Positions 32,635-40,863 of a stretch of 53,628 nucleotides of DNA are shown piece after piece (within the stretch, counting starts at the first letter, position 1; each line of letters begins with the position of its first letter). The stretch lies in assembly GCA_023229605.1 (NCBI GenBank), contig JALNYY010000012.1:1-53628 (forward strand). Reading direction: 5' to 3'. Both the position numbers and the translations under genes were made by a program. The notes under the pieces are model-generated. The model saw nothing but the letters and a program-made list of their open reading frames with translations, was not told the DNA's origin and made no database searches. The DNA comes from Methylobacter sp. (lineage in GTDB: Bacteria > Pseudomonadota > Gammaproteobacteria > Methylococcales > Methylomonadaceae).

Positions 32635-33288
32635 AACCAGTATCCGTTTCTACGGGGTATTAAAATGTAAGAATAAATAGGCCATTCTTCCGCAGTATCG
32701 TTATCTCATGCTGTTCAGTTTTTCGGTGACACGCCGGTTTTATGAGGATTAATCTTTTATTCTGTGAGTCTGCTGGCTATAGACAAGAAAGTCAACTCAG
32801 TTTTGCCGCTGTAATCCGGCTTAATATATCAGTTATCAATGAAAAAATTGCAAAAACGCTAATACGATTCACCGATAGTGTTGTAAATCGTCATTCAATA
32901 AAAGCAGGCTGATGCATAATCATAAACTGATTAATGGTTGGTTTCCAATCGCGTAACGCTAGACCTTTTTGCGCCAAATCTTTTAAGAGAGCATTAAGTC
33001 ATTTTATGAAAAATACACTTCAGCGGGAGTTTGGTAATCTAAACCTTGGTGAAGCCGCTGTTGATTGTAAAACTCAAGATGATGAGTGAGTGTATTTTTC
33101 CAGGTTTTAACGGCCTAACAGATGCTTGAATTTCTGGGAGTCCAAAATAGGATAAGTGTTTATACCAGTTATAAGGCCTTATTTTTTATGTTAGATTTGC
33201 TGCCGTTTATACGAATTGCTCCGCTATTTTTTTGTACATAGAATAAATAGGGGGTGATGATCCTTAGAAATGTGCAGGAGGTGAGACT
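32635..33288. other. Long intergenic region with mobile-element scars
   Basis: Besides the IS3-type remnant at 33004-33114, the minus strand from about 32895 to 32993 spells a further short protein-like stretch (LLKDLAQKGLALRDWKPTIN) that resembles the tail of another transposase or unknown protein. No intact gene is visible. Promoters for the flanking divergent genes must be here, but no strong sigma70 match stood out. Confidence 0.5.
33004..33114 (-). pseudogene. IS3-family transposase OrfB, C-terminal remnant
   Basis: The minus strand encodes KTWKNTLTHHLEFYNQQR followed by LHQGLDYQTPAEVYFS and a stop. This is the characteristic end of IS3/IS150 OrfB (integrase core tail). An in-frame TAG stands directly before it and the rest of the transposase is absent. 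It marks an old insertion in the region between the FixLJ-like genes and the ftsH cluster. Confidence 0.75.
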
Positions 33289-33483
33289 GTGGTTGATTTT
33301 AATTCAGAGCAAAAATCAAATAAGGTGGTTATCGATAAGGATAGGTTTCAAAAAATGGTCGCAGAACGGGCTTACTGTAAATCCGAAAAAAGGGGGTTTA
33401 TCGGCGGGCATGAAATGGAAGACTGGCTTGAGGCCGAGTCGGAAATTAAAAAACAATGCTTCTACTGGCTTCAAGGTGATTAG
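33289..33483 (+). CDS. DUF2934 family small protein
   Basis: The 64-residue protein fits the DUF2934 pattern: VAERAYCKSEKRGFIGGHEM then EDWLEAESEI, a pair of helices with the RGF-G-E-DW-EAE signature. It starts at GTG 33289 with AGGAGGTGAG about ten bases upstream, a strong ribosome binding site. The family has no known function and often lies near stress or accessory genes. It is followed 50 bases later by the M41-like gene. Confidence 0.75.
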   Translation: MVDFNSEQKSNKVVIDKDRFQKMVAERAYCKSEKRGFIGGHEMEDWLEAESEIKKQCFYWLQGD

Positions 33484-33534
33484 TATCTTTGTTGGATAGC
33501 AATGTTTGTTGACTTAAAGCTATGGTGTTTAATT

Positions 33535-34272
33535 ATGAAGCGAAGCAAGATAACTGAGACTCTCAGTAAGGATAAATTAAAAAAACATAAGCAACGACGC
33601 GTTGCTTTTCATGAAGCAGGGCATGCGGCGGGTATTCATTTAAATAATAAAGCCAGACATCTGCCGCCGGTTTTTTTTAAAATAGTTTTTAAGGATATGA
33701 GCGGTGCGACGGATATGGATGTTAGAGCTCATCAAACAACGTATGACGATTGTATTGCGCGAGTGGAAGGAGGCCGGTTAATTGAATTGTTGCCGCTTTC
33801 TGTTGATGGTCTGGTGCAGGAAGTAACGGAACATAATGACGCAATGGTGCAATGGGTAAAAGATTATATGGCAGCCTTTGAGACGGATATCATTAATCTG
33901 CTTATCGGGCCGTTGGCTGAAGCTAAATATGTCGCTGACACAGATGATGAGTTATTTAATCATCGGTTAGTCAATCCGAAAGCATTGAAAAACTATGGCG
34001 GCGGTTCCGATCTTGCTTTGGTGAATGAATATTTACACAGTTTCTCTGCCAATAAACAACAAAAAGATGACAAATTGGGTGAGCTGTTTACTGAAGCATT
34101 TGACTTTGTAAATAATGATGCAAACTGGGCTGCAATCATCAGGCTGGCTGATTATATTTTTGACAGTAGCGCAGATATTATTTATTGCGAAGAGGTTGTT
34201 TCAATACTTGAGCAATCGGTAGGCCATTTTCAAAATCGAAGAAGCACAGCAAGGTATCATTATAATGGATGA
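33535..34272 (+). CDS. Free-standing M41-like (FtsH-type) metalloprotease domain protein
   Basis: The 245-residue protein has no membrane segment and no AAA+ domain. RRVAFHEAGHAAGIHL (HEAGH at 26-30) repeats the FtsH zinc site RRVAFHEAGHAM almost exactly. Later YGGGSDLALV corresponds to the FtsH TGAQNDLEKA segment that supplies the third metal ligand (Asp), and LLIGPLAEAKYV to FtsH LLGGRMAEDIAL. It therefore looks like an isolated M41 peptidase domain, with an insertion (about 45-110) not found in FtsH. It overlaps the following ftsH by 8 bases. A start at ATG 33502 is possible; 33535 avoids an unlikely hydrophobic leader. Whether it is active or regulates FtsH is unknown. Confidence 0.78.
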   Translation: MKRSKITETLSKDKLKKHKQRRVAFHEAGHAAGIHLNNKARHLPPVFFKIVFKDMSGATDMDVRAHQTTYDDCIARVEGGRLIELLPLSVDGLVQEVTEHNDAMVQWVKDYMAAFETDIINLLIGPLAEAKYVADTDDELFNHRLVNPKALKNYGGGSDLALVNEYLHSFSANKQQKDDKLGELFTEAFDFVNNDANWAAIIRLADYIFDSSADIIYCEEVVSILEQSVGHFQNRRSTARYHYNG

Positions 34273-36214
34273 CTCAAAGAACAGCATTATTAAGGCCGTA
34301 CTCACTTTGTTGAGTAATTTTTCGATGTATCTGAAAAAATTATTGACGTCCGGTTTAAGTTACCTTTTCAAACAGGAACCGGAGCGGGAACTCAATAAAC
34401 CTACAGAAAATAAAGTCATTAGCTCCAGACAAAGAAAAATTCTTTTCTTTGTGCTGTTATTAATTCTGATGCTGACGTTTATTAATAGTGTACGGGAAGT
34501 GCAGCATGACGAAATCCCCTACAGTCAGTTTATTAAGTTGGTCAAAGAGGCGAAAATTGATAAGGCGGTGGTAACCGAGCGGTTTATTACCGGGGTTATC
34601 AGGTCCGACGATCCGAAACAGCAGGCTAAAAATTTCATGACGATTCCGTTGTGGCAAACCGATCTTGCTCAAATGCTGGAGCAGAATAAGGTTAATTTTG
34701 TGGTTAGAAGCGGCGAGAACTGGTTGACCAATCTTTTTTTTAATTGGGTCATTCCTATTTTAATTCTGGTGCTTATCTGGTCATGGGTCATGCGCCGTAC
34801 AGCGGCGGGCGCGCAGTCCTTTCTTAATTTGGGCGACAAAATTCATATTCATCAGGACACCCAAGCCAAGATTACCTTTGGTGATGTGGCCGGCGCCGAT
34901 AGCGCCAAACAGGAACTTAAAGAGTCCATCGATTTTTTGAAAACACCGGAAAAATTCCAGAGGTTAGGCGGGCGTATGCCCAAAGGCGTGTTGTTGGTAG
35001 GCCCGCCCGGAACCGGAAAAACCCTGCTGGCGCGTGCAGTTTCCGGGGAGGCTCAGGTGCCGTTTTTTAATATCAGCGGTTCCGAATTTATCGAACTGTT
35101 TGTCGGCGTAGGCGCCGCCAGAGTGCGTGAGCTTTTTGTGCAGGCACGGAACCAAGCGCCCTGCATCATATTTATTGATGAGCTTGACGCCATTGGCCGC
35201 ACCCGCGGCGGTCCGGTAATGATCGGCGGGCATGACGAACGCGAACAGACCTTGAACCAGCTGCTGACAGAAATGGACGGTTTCGATACCTCGGTCGGCG
35301 TGGTGGTGATGGCGGCAACCAATCGCCCTGAAGTGCTTGATAAAGCACTGTTGCGTTCCGGACGCTTCGATCGTCAGATTGTTGTCGACAAGCCTGATCT
35401 GCAAGACCGCATCGAGATTCTTAAATTGCATACCAAAGCGCTGACGCTGGCTGAAGACATCGACCTGTCAATCGTTGCCAGACGTACGCCGGGACTGGTC
35501 GGCGCAGACCTTGCCAACATTGCCAACGAAGCAGCGATAATGGCGATACGGGTCGGGCATGATAAAGTCGAAAAAGAAGATTTCGAGTCGGCTATCGATC
35601 GCATATTGGCCGGGCCTGAAAAGAAGAACCGGGTTTTAAATGCCGATGAAAAGCGCAGGGTGGCTTTTCACGAGGCAGGACATGCAATGGTTGCCGAGCA
35701 TGTGCCGACCGGGCAGCCGGTGCACAAAATCTCTATAATTCCCCGCGGCGTGTCAGCGTTGGGTTTTACCTTGCAATTGCCGGTAGAGGAAAAATTCTTA
35801 TCTACAGAAGATGAACTTAAAGACCAAATAGCCATTTTGCTGGGCGGACGCATGGCCGAGGACATTGCACTGGGGAGCATCTCAACCGGAGCGCAGAACG
35901 ATCTGGAAAAAGCCAGCGAGATTGCCCGTAACATGGTCTGTAACTTAGGCATGAGCAAGAAAATGGGGCCACTGACTTACGGTAAACGCCAACAGCTCCA
36001 GTTTTTGGAAGCAGAAGTTTCAGAATATCGCAATTACTCCGATGTGACCGCCCGGCTGATTGATACTGAAATAATAGCGTTAGTCGAAGAAGCGGAAGCA
36101 CGTGCGCGTGAAATTATCATCGCAAACAAGTCGGCATTGGAAAAACTGGCTGATTTGTTACAAGAGAAAGAGGTGATTAATAGGGACGAAATGACCGCAT
36201 TGCTTGGGAGTTGA
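34265..36214 (+). CDS. ftsH: ATP-dependent zinc metalloprotease FtsH (additional copy)
   Basis: The 649-residue membrane-anchored AAA+ protease has two membrane segments (about 60-76 and 157-177), Walker A GPPGTGKT (246-253), Walker B IIFIDELDAIG, the SRH region NRPEVLDKALLRSGRFDRQI and the M41 zinc site HEAGH (469-473) with a downstream Asp in GAQNDLEKA. It degrades unstable or damaged membrane and cytosolic proteins. An extended N-terminus of about 55 residues precedes the first membrane segment. The setting (DUF2934, M41-only protein, small membrane protein, glgX) differs from the rlmE-ftsH-folP order of the housekeeping ftsH, so this is probably a second, stress-related copy. That is an inference, since the rest of the genome is not seen. 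Confidence 0.95.
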   Translation: MDDSKNSIIKAVLTLLSNFSMYLKKLLTSGLSYLFKQEPERELNKPTENKVISSRQRKILFFVLLLILMLTFINSVREVQHDEIPYSQFIKLVKEAKIDKAVVTERFITGVIRSDDPKQQAKNFMTIPLWQTDLAQMLEQNKVNFVVRSGENWLTNLFFNWVIPILILVLIWSWVMRRTAAGAQSFLNLGDKIHIHQDTQAKITFGDVAGADSAKQELKESIDFLKTPEKFQRLGGRMPKGVLLVGPPGTGKTLLARAVSGEAQVPFFNISGSEFIELFVGVGAARVRELFVQARNQAPCIIFIDELDAIGRTRGGPVMIGGHDEREQTLNQLLTEMDGFDTSVGVVVMAATNRPEVLDKALLRSGRFDRQIVVDKPDLQDRIEILKLHTKALTLAEDIDLSIVARRTPGLVGADLANIANEAAIMAIRVGHDKVEKEDFESAIDRILAGPEKKNRVLNADEKRRVAFHEAGHAMVAEHVPTGQPVHKISIIPRGVSALGFTLQLPVEEKFLSTEDELKDQIAILLGGRMAEDIALGSISTGAQNDLEKASEIARNMVCNLGMSKKMGPLTYGKRQQLQFLEAEVSEYRNYSDVTARLIDTEIIALVEEAEARAREIIIANKSALEKLADLLQEKEVINRDEMTALLGS

Positions 36215-36589
36215 GATTGTAGCGAGATGATATGGCGCAAGGTGTAGTAGGGAGGCTCAGATTATTTACAGCCAGTTTGGCAGGCAATTGATGATACAGG
36301 CTGACTCACTTGCCGGATGAAAAATGGCATCTGCCTTAATGGGGCCGCATCTTATTCAATATGAAATGAAACGTATCGGCAACCAGTGCGTTGATTTCAT
36401 GCTGTTTTAAAGCTTGTCATTTTGTAGGTGGTAATGCCTTGGCTTAGTTCAACCGATTTTGTTGGGAGGTTGGCCTTCACCAAAAAAAGATAGATGGAGA
36501 TTGGCGCTGAATTTTTTATTCAGCCTATATGAATATTTGATGAACTTAATGTGTAAAAAAAGGAAACAATGTGTCTACTCCTTGTGCTA
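36215..36589. other. Intergenic region without gene
   Basis: I see no coding pattern or repeat with certainty in this 375-base stretch between ftsH and the small membrane protein promoter. Composition is AT-rich. Confidence 0.4.
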
Positions 36590-36618
36590 TTGTCAACAAT
36601 AGGCGTCTTTATTATAGT
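36590..36618 (+). promoter_or_regulatory. Sigma70-type promoter of the small membrane protein gene
   Basis: TTGTCA (36590-36595) and TATAGT (36613-36618) are separated by exactly 17 bases. The same two hexamers with the same spacing occur before the second copy at 39349-39377. Confidence 0.7.
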
Positions 36619-36666
36619 TAAGCTGTAGTTTAGAAAAACCTTTCATCTTTACACGAGGACTTACTC

Positions 36667-36840
36667 ATGAACGACTTATACAAAGATATTTTAATCGGAA
36701 CGGTGTTTATAACCGGCCTGCTGGGCTTTCTTTCCGGTGAATTCATTATCTCATCTACACTATTCGCAACTGCGGCTATTGCCAGTAACGTTAACTTGAA
36801 CCGTAAACGAGGCAAAGCCGGACAATTATCATGCGATTGA
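36667..36840 (+). CDS. Small two-helix membrane protein, copy 1
   Basis: The 57-residue protein is predicted to span the inner membrane once or twice (ILIGTVFITGLLGFLSGEF then IISSTLFATAAIASNV), with a basic C-terminus (NLNRKRGKAG). GAGGA lies eight bases before the ATG, a sigma70-type promoter sits 49 bases upstream and a strong terminator follows, so this is a complete single-gene unit. A diverged paralogue lies at 39427. The central GFLSGEF is identical in both copies. I do not recognise the family. Proteins of this size beside stress genes often bind larger membrane complexes such as FtsH, but that is only a guess. Confidence 0.75.
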   Translation: MNDLYKDILIGTVFITGLLGFLSGEFIISSTLFATAAIASNVNLNRKRGKAGQLSCD

Positions 36841-36876
36841 CCTCCTTACCTGAATTGATTAATCAAGAGACTTGAA

Positions 36877-36917
36877 GACTTCCAAGGCTTAACCGGCCTT
36901 GGAAGTCTTTTTGTTTT
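36877..36917 (+). terminator. Strong intrinsic terminator of the small membrane protein gene
   Basis: GACTTCCAAGGC (36877-36888) pairs perfectly over 12 bases with GCCTTGGAAGTC (36896-36907) and is followed by TTTTTGTTTTT. It ends the 36.6-36.8 kb transcript. Confidence 0.88.
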
Positions 36918-37045
36918 TAACGATACCCATCATCTTACATCCCCGAAAAAACCTCATCCACTGGCTGCAAATAACCTGACGTGTTGGATCCCCTTACGCA
37001 AATGGTTTGAGTAACCTGCTTGAGAATGCCGGATAACTGATTTAT

Positions 37046-39136
37046 TCAACACTCTTTATTCTCAAAGACCACTACCGTTCGGATATTTACCGGATAAAAA
37101 TTTTCACCCACAGTTTTTTGATCTTGGGGAAGCACAATATCATGCGGTGATTTCAGAGAGGTGTCTAAAGCCAGACACCATGATCGGCCGTAAATAACCG
37201 GCAGTTCAATGATAATTTGTTGATCTGACATGTTCAGCACAATATGCAGATCGGGTTCGCTGCTTTCAACGCCCGCCAGGGTAAAAGCCAGAACCCTGGA
37301 CTCAGAATCATCCCATAACGGCTTATTGATTTCAGTGCCATGCCATTGGATTTCGGCTATTTCCCTGCCATCGACAGGTTTCCCGGTCAAGAAACGCCGC
37401 CGCATAATGGATGAGTGTCTTTTTCGCAACGCTATCATAAGCTGAACAAAGCGCAACATATCGGCATTTTGTTTAGCCATATTCCAGTCTATCCAGGACA
37501 ATTCATTATCCTGGCAGTAACAATTGTTATTGCCGTGTTGGCTGTTTAATATCTCATCGCCTGCAAGCAACATGGGAACGCCATGACTAAGCAGCAACAT
37601 AGCAAAAATATTTTTCGCCTGTTTTCTGCGGAGCGCCAGAATACTTGAATCTTTGGTTTCCCCTTCAATGCCGCAATTGAAACTTAAATTATTATTGCAG
37701 CCGTCCTGGTTATGTTCACCGTTAGCAAAATTATGTTTTTCGTTGTAGCTGAGCAAATCATACAGAGTGAAACCGTCATGGCAGGTTACAAAGTTGATGC
37801 TGTTAATAGGCAGCCGGCCTTTGTGTTCATACAGGTCGTTACTGCCGCAGAGTCGGGTTGCAAGTTCGTTGACCAAGCCCTTGTCGCCGCGCACAAAACG
37901 CCGGATCACATCCCGGTATCTGCCGTTCCATTCAGCCCATCGGTAGCCTGGGAAGCTGCCGACCTGATACAACCCGGCCGCATCCCAGGCCTCGGCAATC
38001 AGCTTGGTTTTGGCCAGCTGCGCCGAGAGCTCTATGCCCCAAAGCAAAGGAGGGTCTTGCAGGACTTTGCCGCCTTCGCCTCGCGCTAACGCGCTGGCCA
38101 GATCAAAGCGAAATCCGTCGACATGCATTTCCCTGACCCAATATTCCAGGCAGCTGATAATGAAATTTGCAACCAGCGGGTGATTGGCGTTTACCGTATT
38201 GCCGCATCCGGTATAGTCATAGAGGATGCTCTTGTTAAACTTGTCATGATGGTAAAAAATGTCATCCCCTATACCCCTGAAATTAATGATGGGGCCATCT
38301 GCACCGGCCTCTGCGGTATGGTTAAACACAACATCCATAATGACGCCCATACCGGCCCGGTGCAGCGCTTTGACTAAATCGCGAAATTCCTGTACATGAG
38401 TCCCCTGTTCCGGGGTGACGCAGTAGCCCGGATGCGGACTGAAAAAACTGTGGGTACTGTAGCCCCAATAATTTTTCAAGCCCATATCGGCAGTGTATTT
38501 GGGCACATCCTGCTCATCGAAAGCCATTACCGGCAACAGTTCTACATGAGTAATGCCGAGTTTTTGCAGGTAAGGAATTTTTTCAATCAATCCTGCAAAA
38601 GTACCCGGATTAGCCACTCCTGAAGTGGGATGCTTCGTAAAACCGCCGACATGCAGTTCGTAAACAATGGCTTTTTCGCTGCGAATGCGCAACGGCACAT
38701 CACCTTCCCAATCATAATTATCGTCAACGACGACGCAACGCATGGCGGTAAGCTTATTGTCGCCCGGCATACACGCCGCCTTGCGGCTCCAACGCTTATG
38801 GCTGACTGCACGCGTCCAAGGGTCGATCAGTTGTTTGTTTTTATCAAAATGCAACCCCGCTTCACGGACTTGGTTGGGCCCGTCCATGCGCCACGCATAC
38901 CATGTGCCGACCGGCAATTCGGCCACATAAACATGCCAGGAAAAAAAAGTTCGGTTGATTTCTTCCTGCAATACGACGGTTTGAAAGGGTTCATCGCAAT
39001 CCGACGTAGCAAAGAGTAAAAGTTCCACATGCGTTGCATAACGGCTGAAAATGGAAAAATTTACCCCCTTGGTTTTGGCTCTGGCGCCGGAAGGATAAGG
39101 ATTTCCGGGCTTTAACTGGTATTCTTTGTTCTGCAT
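37046..39136 (-). CDS. glgX: Glycogen debranching enzyme GlgX (GH13)
   Basis: The 696-residue cytosolic enzyme hydrolyses alpha-1,6 branches of limit dextrins during glycogen breakdown. The order is an N-terminal CBM48-like domain (LKPGNPYPSGARAKTKGVNF), then GH13 motifs: DVVFNHTAEAG (region I), DGFRFDLASALAR (region II, nucleophile Asp), KLIAEAWDAAG (region III, acid Glu) and NFVTCHDGFTL (region IV, Asp). The ATG at 39136 gives the usual MQNKEYQLKPGNPYP start. A GTG at 39235 would add a 33-residue leader not typical of the family. It stands alone, without other glycogen genes, between the two copies of the small membrane protein gene and on the opposite strand. Confidence 0.92.
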   Translation of the reverse strand: MQNKEYQLKPGNPYPSGARAKTKGVNFSIFSRYATHVELLLFATSDCDEPFQTVVLQEEINRTFFSWHVYVAELPVGTWYAWRMDGPNQVREAGLHFDKNKQLIDPWTRAVSHKRWSRKAACMPGDNKLTAMRCVVVDDNYDWEGDVPLRIRSEKAIVYELHVGGFTKHPTSGVANPGTFAGLIEKIPYLQKLGITHVELLPVMAFDEQDVPKYTADMGLKNYWGYSTHSFFSPHPGYCVTPEQGTHVQEFRDLVKALHRAGMGVIMDVVFNHTAEAGADGPIINFRGIGDDIFYHHDKFNKSILYDYTGCGNTVNANHPLVANFIISCLEYWVREMHVDGFRFDLASALARGEGGKVLQDPPLLWGIELSAQLAKTKLIAEAWDAAGLYQVGSFPGYRWAEWNGRYRDVIRRFVRGDKGLVNELATRLCGSNDLYEHKGRLPINSINFVTCHDGFTLYDLLSYNEKHNFANGEHNQDGCNNNLSFNCGIEGETKDSSILALRRKQAKNIFAMLLLSHGVPMLLAGDEILNSQHGNNNCYCQDNELSWIDWNMAKQNADMLRFVQLMIALRKRHSSIMRRRFLTGKPVDGREIAEIQWHGTEINKPLWDDSESRVLAFTLAGVESSEPDLHIVLNMSDQQIIIELPVIYGRSWCLALDTSLKSPHDIVLPQDQKTVGENFYPVNIRTVVVFENKEC

Positions 39137-39348
39137 ATCCTCGTCTCGCGCTTTGTAATCACAAAGCTTAATTAAATAGTGTGGGTTGTTTTCAGCTGAA
39201 AACAGGAACTCATAAAAAACATTATCCAAAGCCACCGGCTACAAGGCAAAAGAATTTGAGGCTAATTTTCCGGTATTTAACGATAAAAGCCAAAGCTTAA
39301 AAATCAATTGTACTCATATAGGAAACTATTAGTTAATAATTGCTGGTA

Positions 39349-39377
39349 TTGTCAATCGATAGGTGCGCATATATAGT
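39349..39377 (+). promoter_or_regulatory. Sigma70-type promoter of the second small membrane protein gene
   Basis: TTGTCA (39349-39354) and TATAGT (39372-39377) with a 17-base spacer match the promoter at 36590-36618 hexamer for hexamer. The distance to the ATG (50 bases) is also the same as in copy 1 (49 bases). Confidence 0.7.
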
Positions 39378-39426
39378 ATGCCTAACGTTGATTACTTCTT
39401 ATCGAAAATAGCAAAGGGGCTTTAAA

Positions 39427-39579
39427 ATGACTGATTTTTAAAGAGATATTCTAATAGGGCTGATGTTTTTCGTCGGTATTCTGGGCTTTCTTTCCGGCGA
39501 ATTCATTGTTTCAACCGTCATGTTTGCAACAGCCGCCATATTCAGCAATATGTTGCTGAGTCGCAGGTTGCTGGGCTAA
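39427..39579 (+). pseudogene. Small membrane protein, copy 2, interrupted by a stop at codon 5
   Basis: The frame reads MTDF-stop-RDILIGLMFFVGILGF then LSGEFIVSTVMFATAAIFSN and SRRLLG. It aligns without gaps to copy 1 over about 49 residues, with roughly 60 percent identity. AGGGG lies before the ATG. The TAA replaces the TAC/TTA-type codon of copy 1. The rest of the frame is intact and differs from copy 1 mostly by conservative changes, so the gene was under selection until recently or is still expressed by re-initiation at the inner ATG (39463) or by readthrough. A strong terminator follows at 39638. Confidence 0.75.
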
Positions 39580-39637
39580 AGTTTTTACCACCTCTTGGTA
39601 TCCTACCTCAAACAGCATCTCTCCTGTTTGATTCTTC

Positions 39638-39670
39638 ACTCCCGATGCTTAGGCATCGGGAGTTTTTTTT
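39638..39670 (+). terminator. Intrinsic terminator after the second small membrane protein gene
   Basis: ACTCCCGATGC (39638-39648) pairs perfectly with GCATCGGGAGT (39653-39663) around TTAG, followed by eight T. Direction is rightward; the leftward rlmG ends 28 bases further on. Confidence 0.9.
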
Positions 39671-39697
39671 GCCTGAATTTTGCGACTGTCCGGCAAG

Positions 39698-40861
39698 TTA
39701 GCCTGCCAACACCGACTTCACGATAACGAATTTAGAGTTGGATGCGATGATGGAATGCGCACCAAAAAGACGGTCAAGATAGTTGTGATAATCCAGATGC
39801 CGGTTGCCTATCACCCATAATTCGCCTCCTTTACGCAATACTCTCTGCGACTGTTTAAATAAACTGACGGCAATCTGATCGCCTACGGTATTTTGCTGGT
39901 GAAACGGCGGATTGCACAGAATCAGGTCGGCTGACGCGGAGTCAACGTCCATCAACCCATCTCCGACACGAAAAGTCGCCTCGCGCTGCCCTTCAAAAGC
40001 GCGATGAAAATTATCCCTGGCCGACGCCACCGCCATAAAAGACTCATCGATAAAATGCACCGTTGCCAAAGGGCAGCGTTCGGCGGCGATTAAACCGACC
40101 AGTCCGTTACCGCACCCCAAATCGATAATGTCGCAGACATCCTGCCGGGACGGGAGGTGCTGGAGAAAAAAGCGCGTACCTATATCAAGACTGTCGCGCG
40201 AAAATACATTGGCATGGTTGCTGATCAGATGTTCGGTATTTTCAAGCCGGTAGCAAACCGGATAAGGGCTGGGCGGAACCGTCAACCCGGCAGCAGGCGA
40301 TGTAAAAATCAGCCGCGCCTTTTTTCTTGCCAGCGATGTTGTAGTCGGCCCGACCAATCGTTCCAGCAACTTCCAAACCGAGGATGGCAGGTTTTTGATC
40401 ATGCCCGCTACAATAACCTGCGCCGACGGCGATAAATGCGGATGCAACCTTATCAATTCGTCTTCCAGTAAAGCTAGGGTCTTCGGTACTTTGATCAGAA
40501 CCAGATCAAATAAGCCCTCCGGAGTTTCAAGACTGTTCAGCAAGCTGACGCTATGCTCAGGCAAGTTATTTGCGGCAAGATTGAGCCGCGTCGCCTGCTG
40601 CGACAAATAGGAATCCGATAGGGCATGAGGCTGCAAAGAATTCAGCGCCACAGCCAGTGCACCGAAACTGTCATTCAATATCAGAACCCGCGCACTACCC
40701 GTGGCGAGCATTGTCGAATCATCCGGCAGCTTTAGCTGTTCCGCAAGCGTATTGAGCAGATATTCATCCGCCGCATCCCAGGCGCGCAGCAATTCCCGCG
40801 GCCGTTTCGGCAGCCGGTTCAGCTCGAATTCGCCTTGGGCAACGGTTAAACGATTAGACAT
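39698..40861 (-). CDS. rlmG: 23S rRNA m2G1835 methyltransferase
   Basis: The 387-residue enzyme consists of two tandem Rossmann-like domains, the first degenerate (about 1-180, SARVLILNDSFGALAVAL), the second active. The active domain carries IIDLGCGNGLVGLIAAERCP for SAM binding and the catalytic LILCNPPFHQQNTVGDQIAV, where NPPF is the amino-group methyltransferase signature. It methylates N2 of G1835 in 23S rRNA. The RsmC/RlmG pair share this build; length and FHQQNTV favour RlmG. ATG 40861 is preferred to the TTG at 40867. Its start lies four bases past the efpL stop, so the two are one operon. Confidence 0.93.
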   Translation of the reverse strand: MSNRLTVAQGEFELNRLPKRPRELLRAWDAADEYLLNTLAEQLKLPDDSTMLATGSARVLILNDSFGALAVALNSLQPHALSDSYLSQQATRLNLAANNLPEHSVSLLNSLETPEGLFDLVLIKVPKTLALLEDELIRLHPHLSPSAQVIVAGMIKNLPSSVWKLLERLVGPTTTSLARKKARLIFTSPAAGLTVPPSPYPVCYRLENTEHLISNHANVFSRDSLDIGTRFFLQHLPSRQDVCDIIDLGCGNGLVGLIAAERCPLATVHFIDESFMAVASARDNFHRAFEGQREATFRVGDGLMDVDSASADLILCNPPFHQQNTVGDQIAVSLFKQSQRVLRKGGELWVIGNRHLDYHNYLDRLFGAHSIIASNSKFVIVKSVLAG

Positions 40862-40863
40862 GC

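Noticed and set aside
32895..32993. Second transposase-like fragment on the minus strand (LLKDLAQKGLALRDWKPTIN)
   Set aside because: It is only about 33 codons and the family could not be named, so it is mentioned under the intergenic region but not called as a feature.
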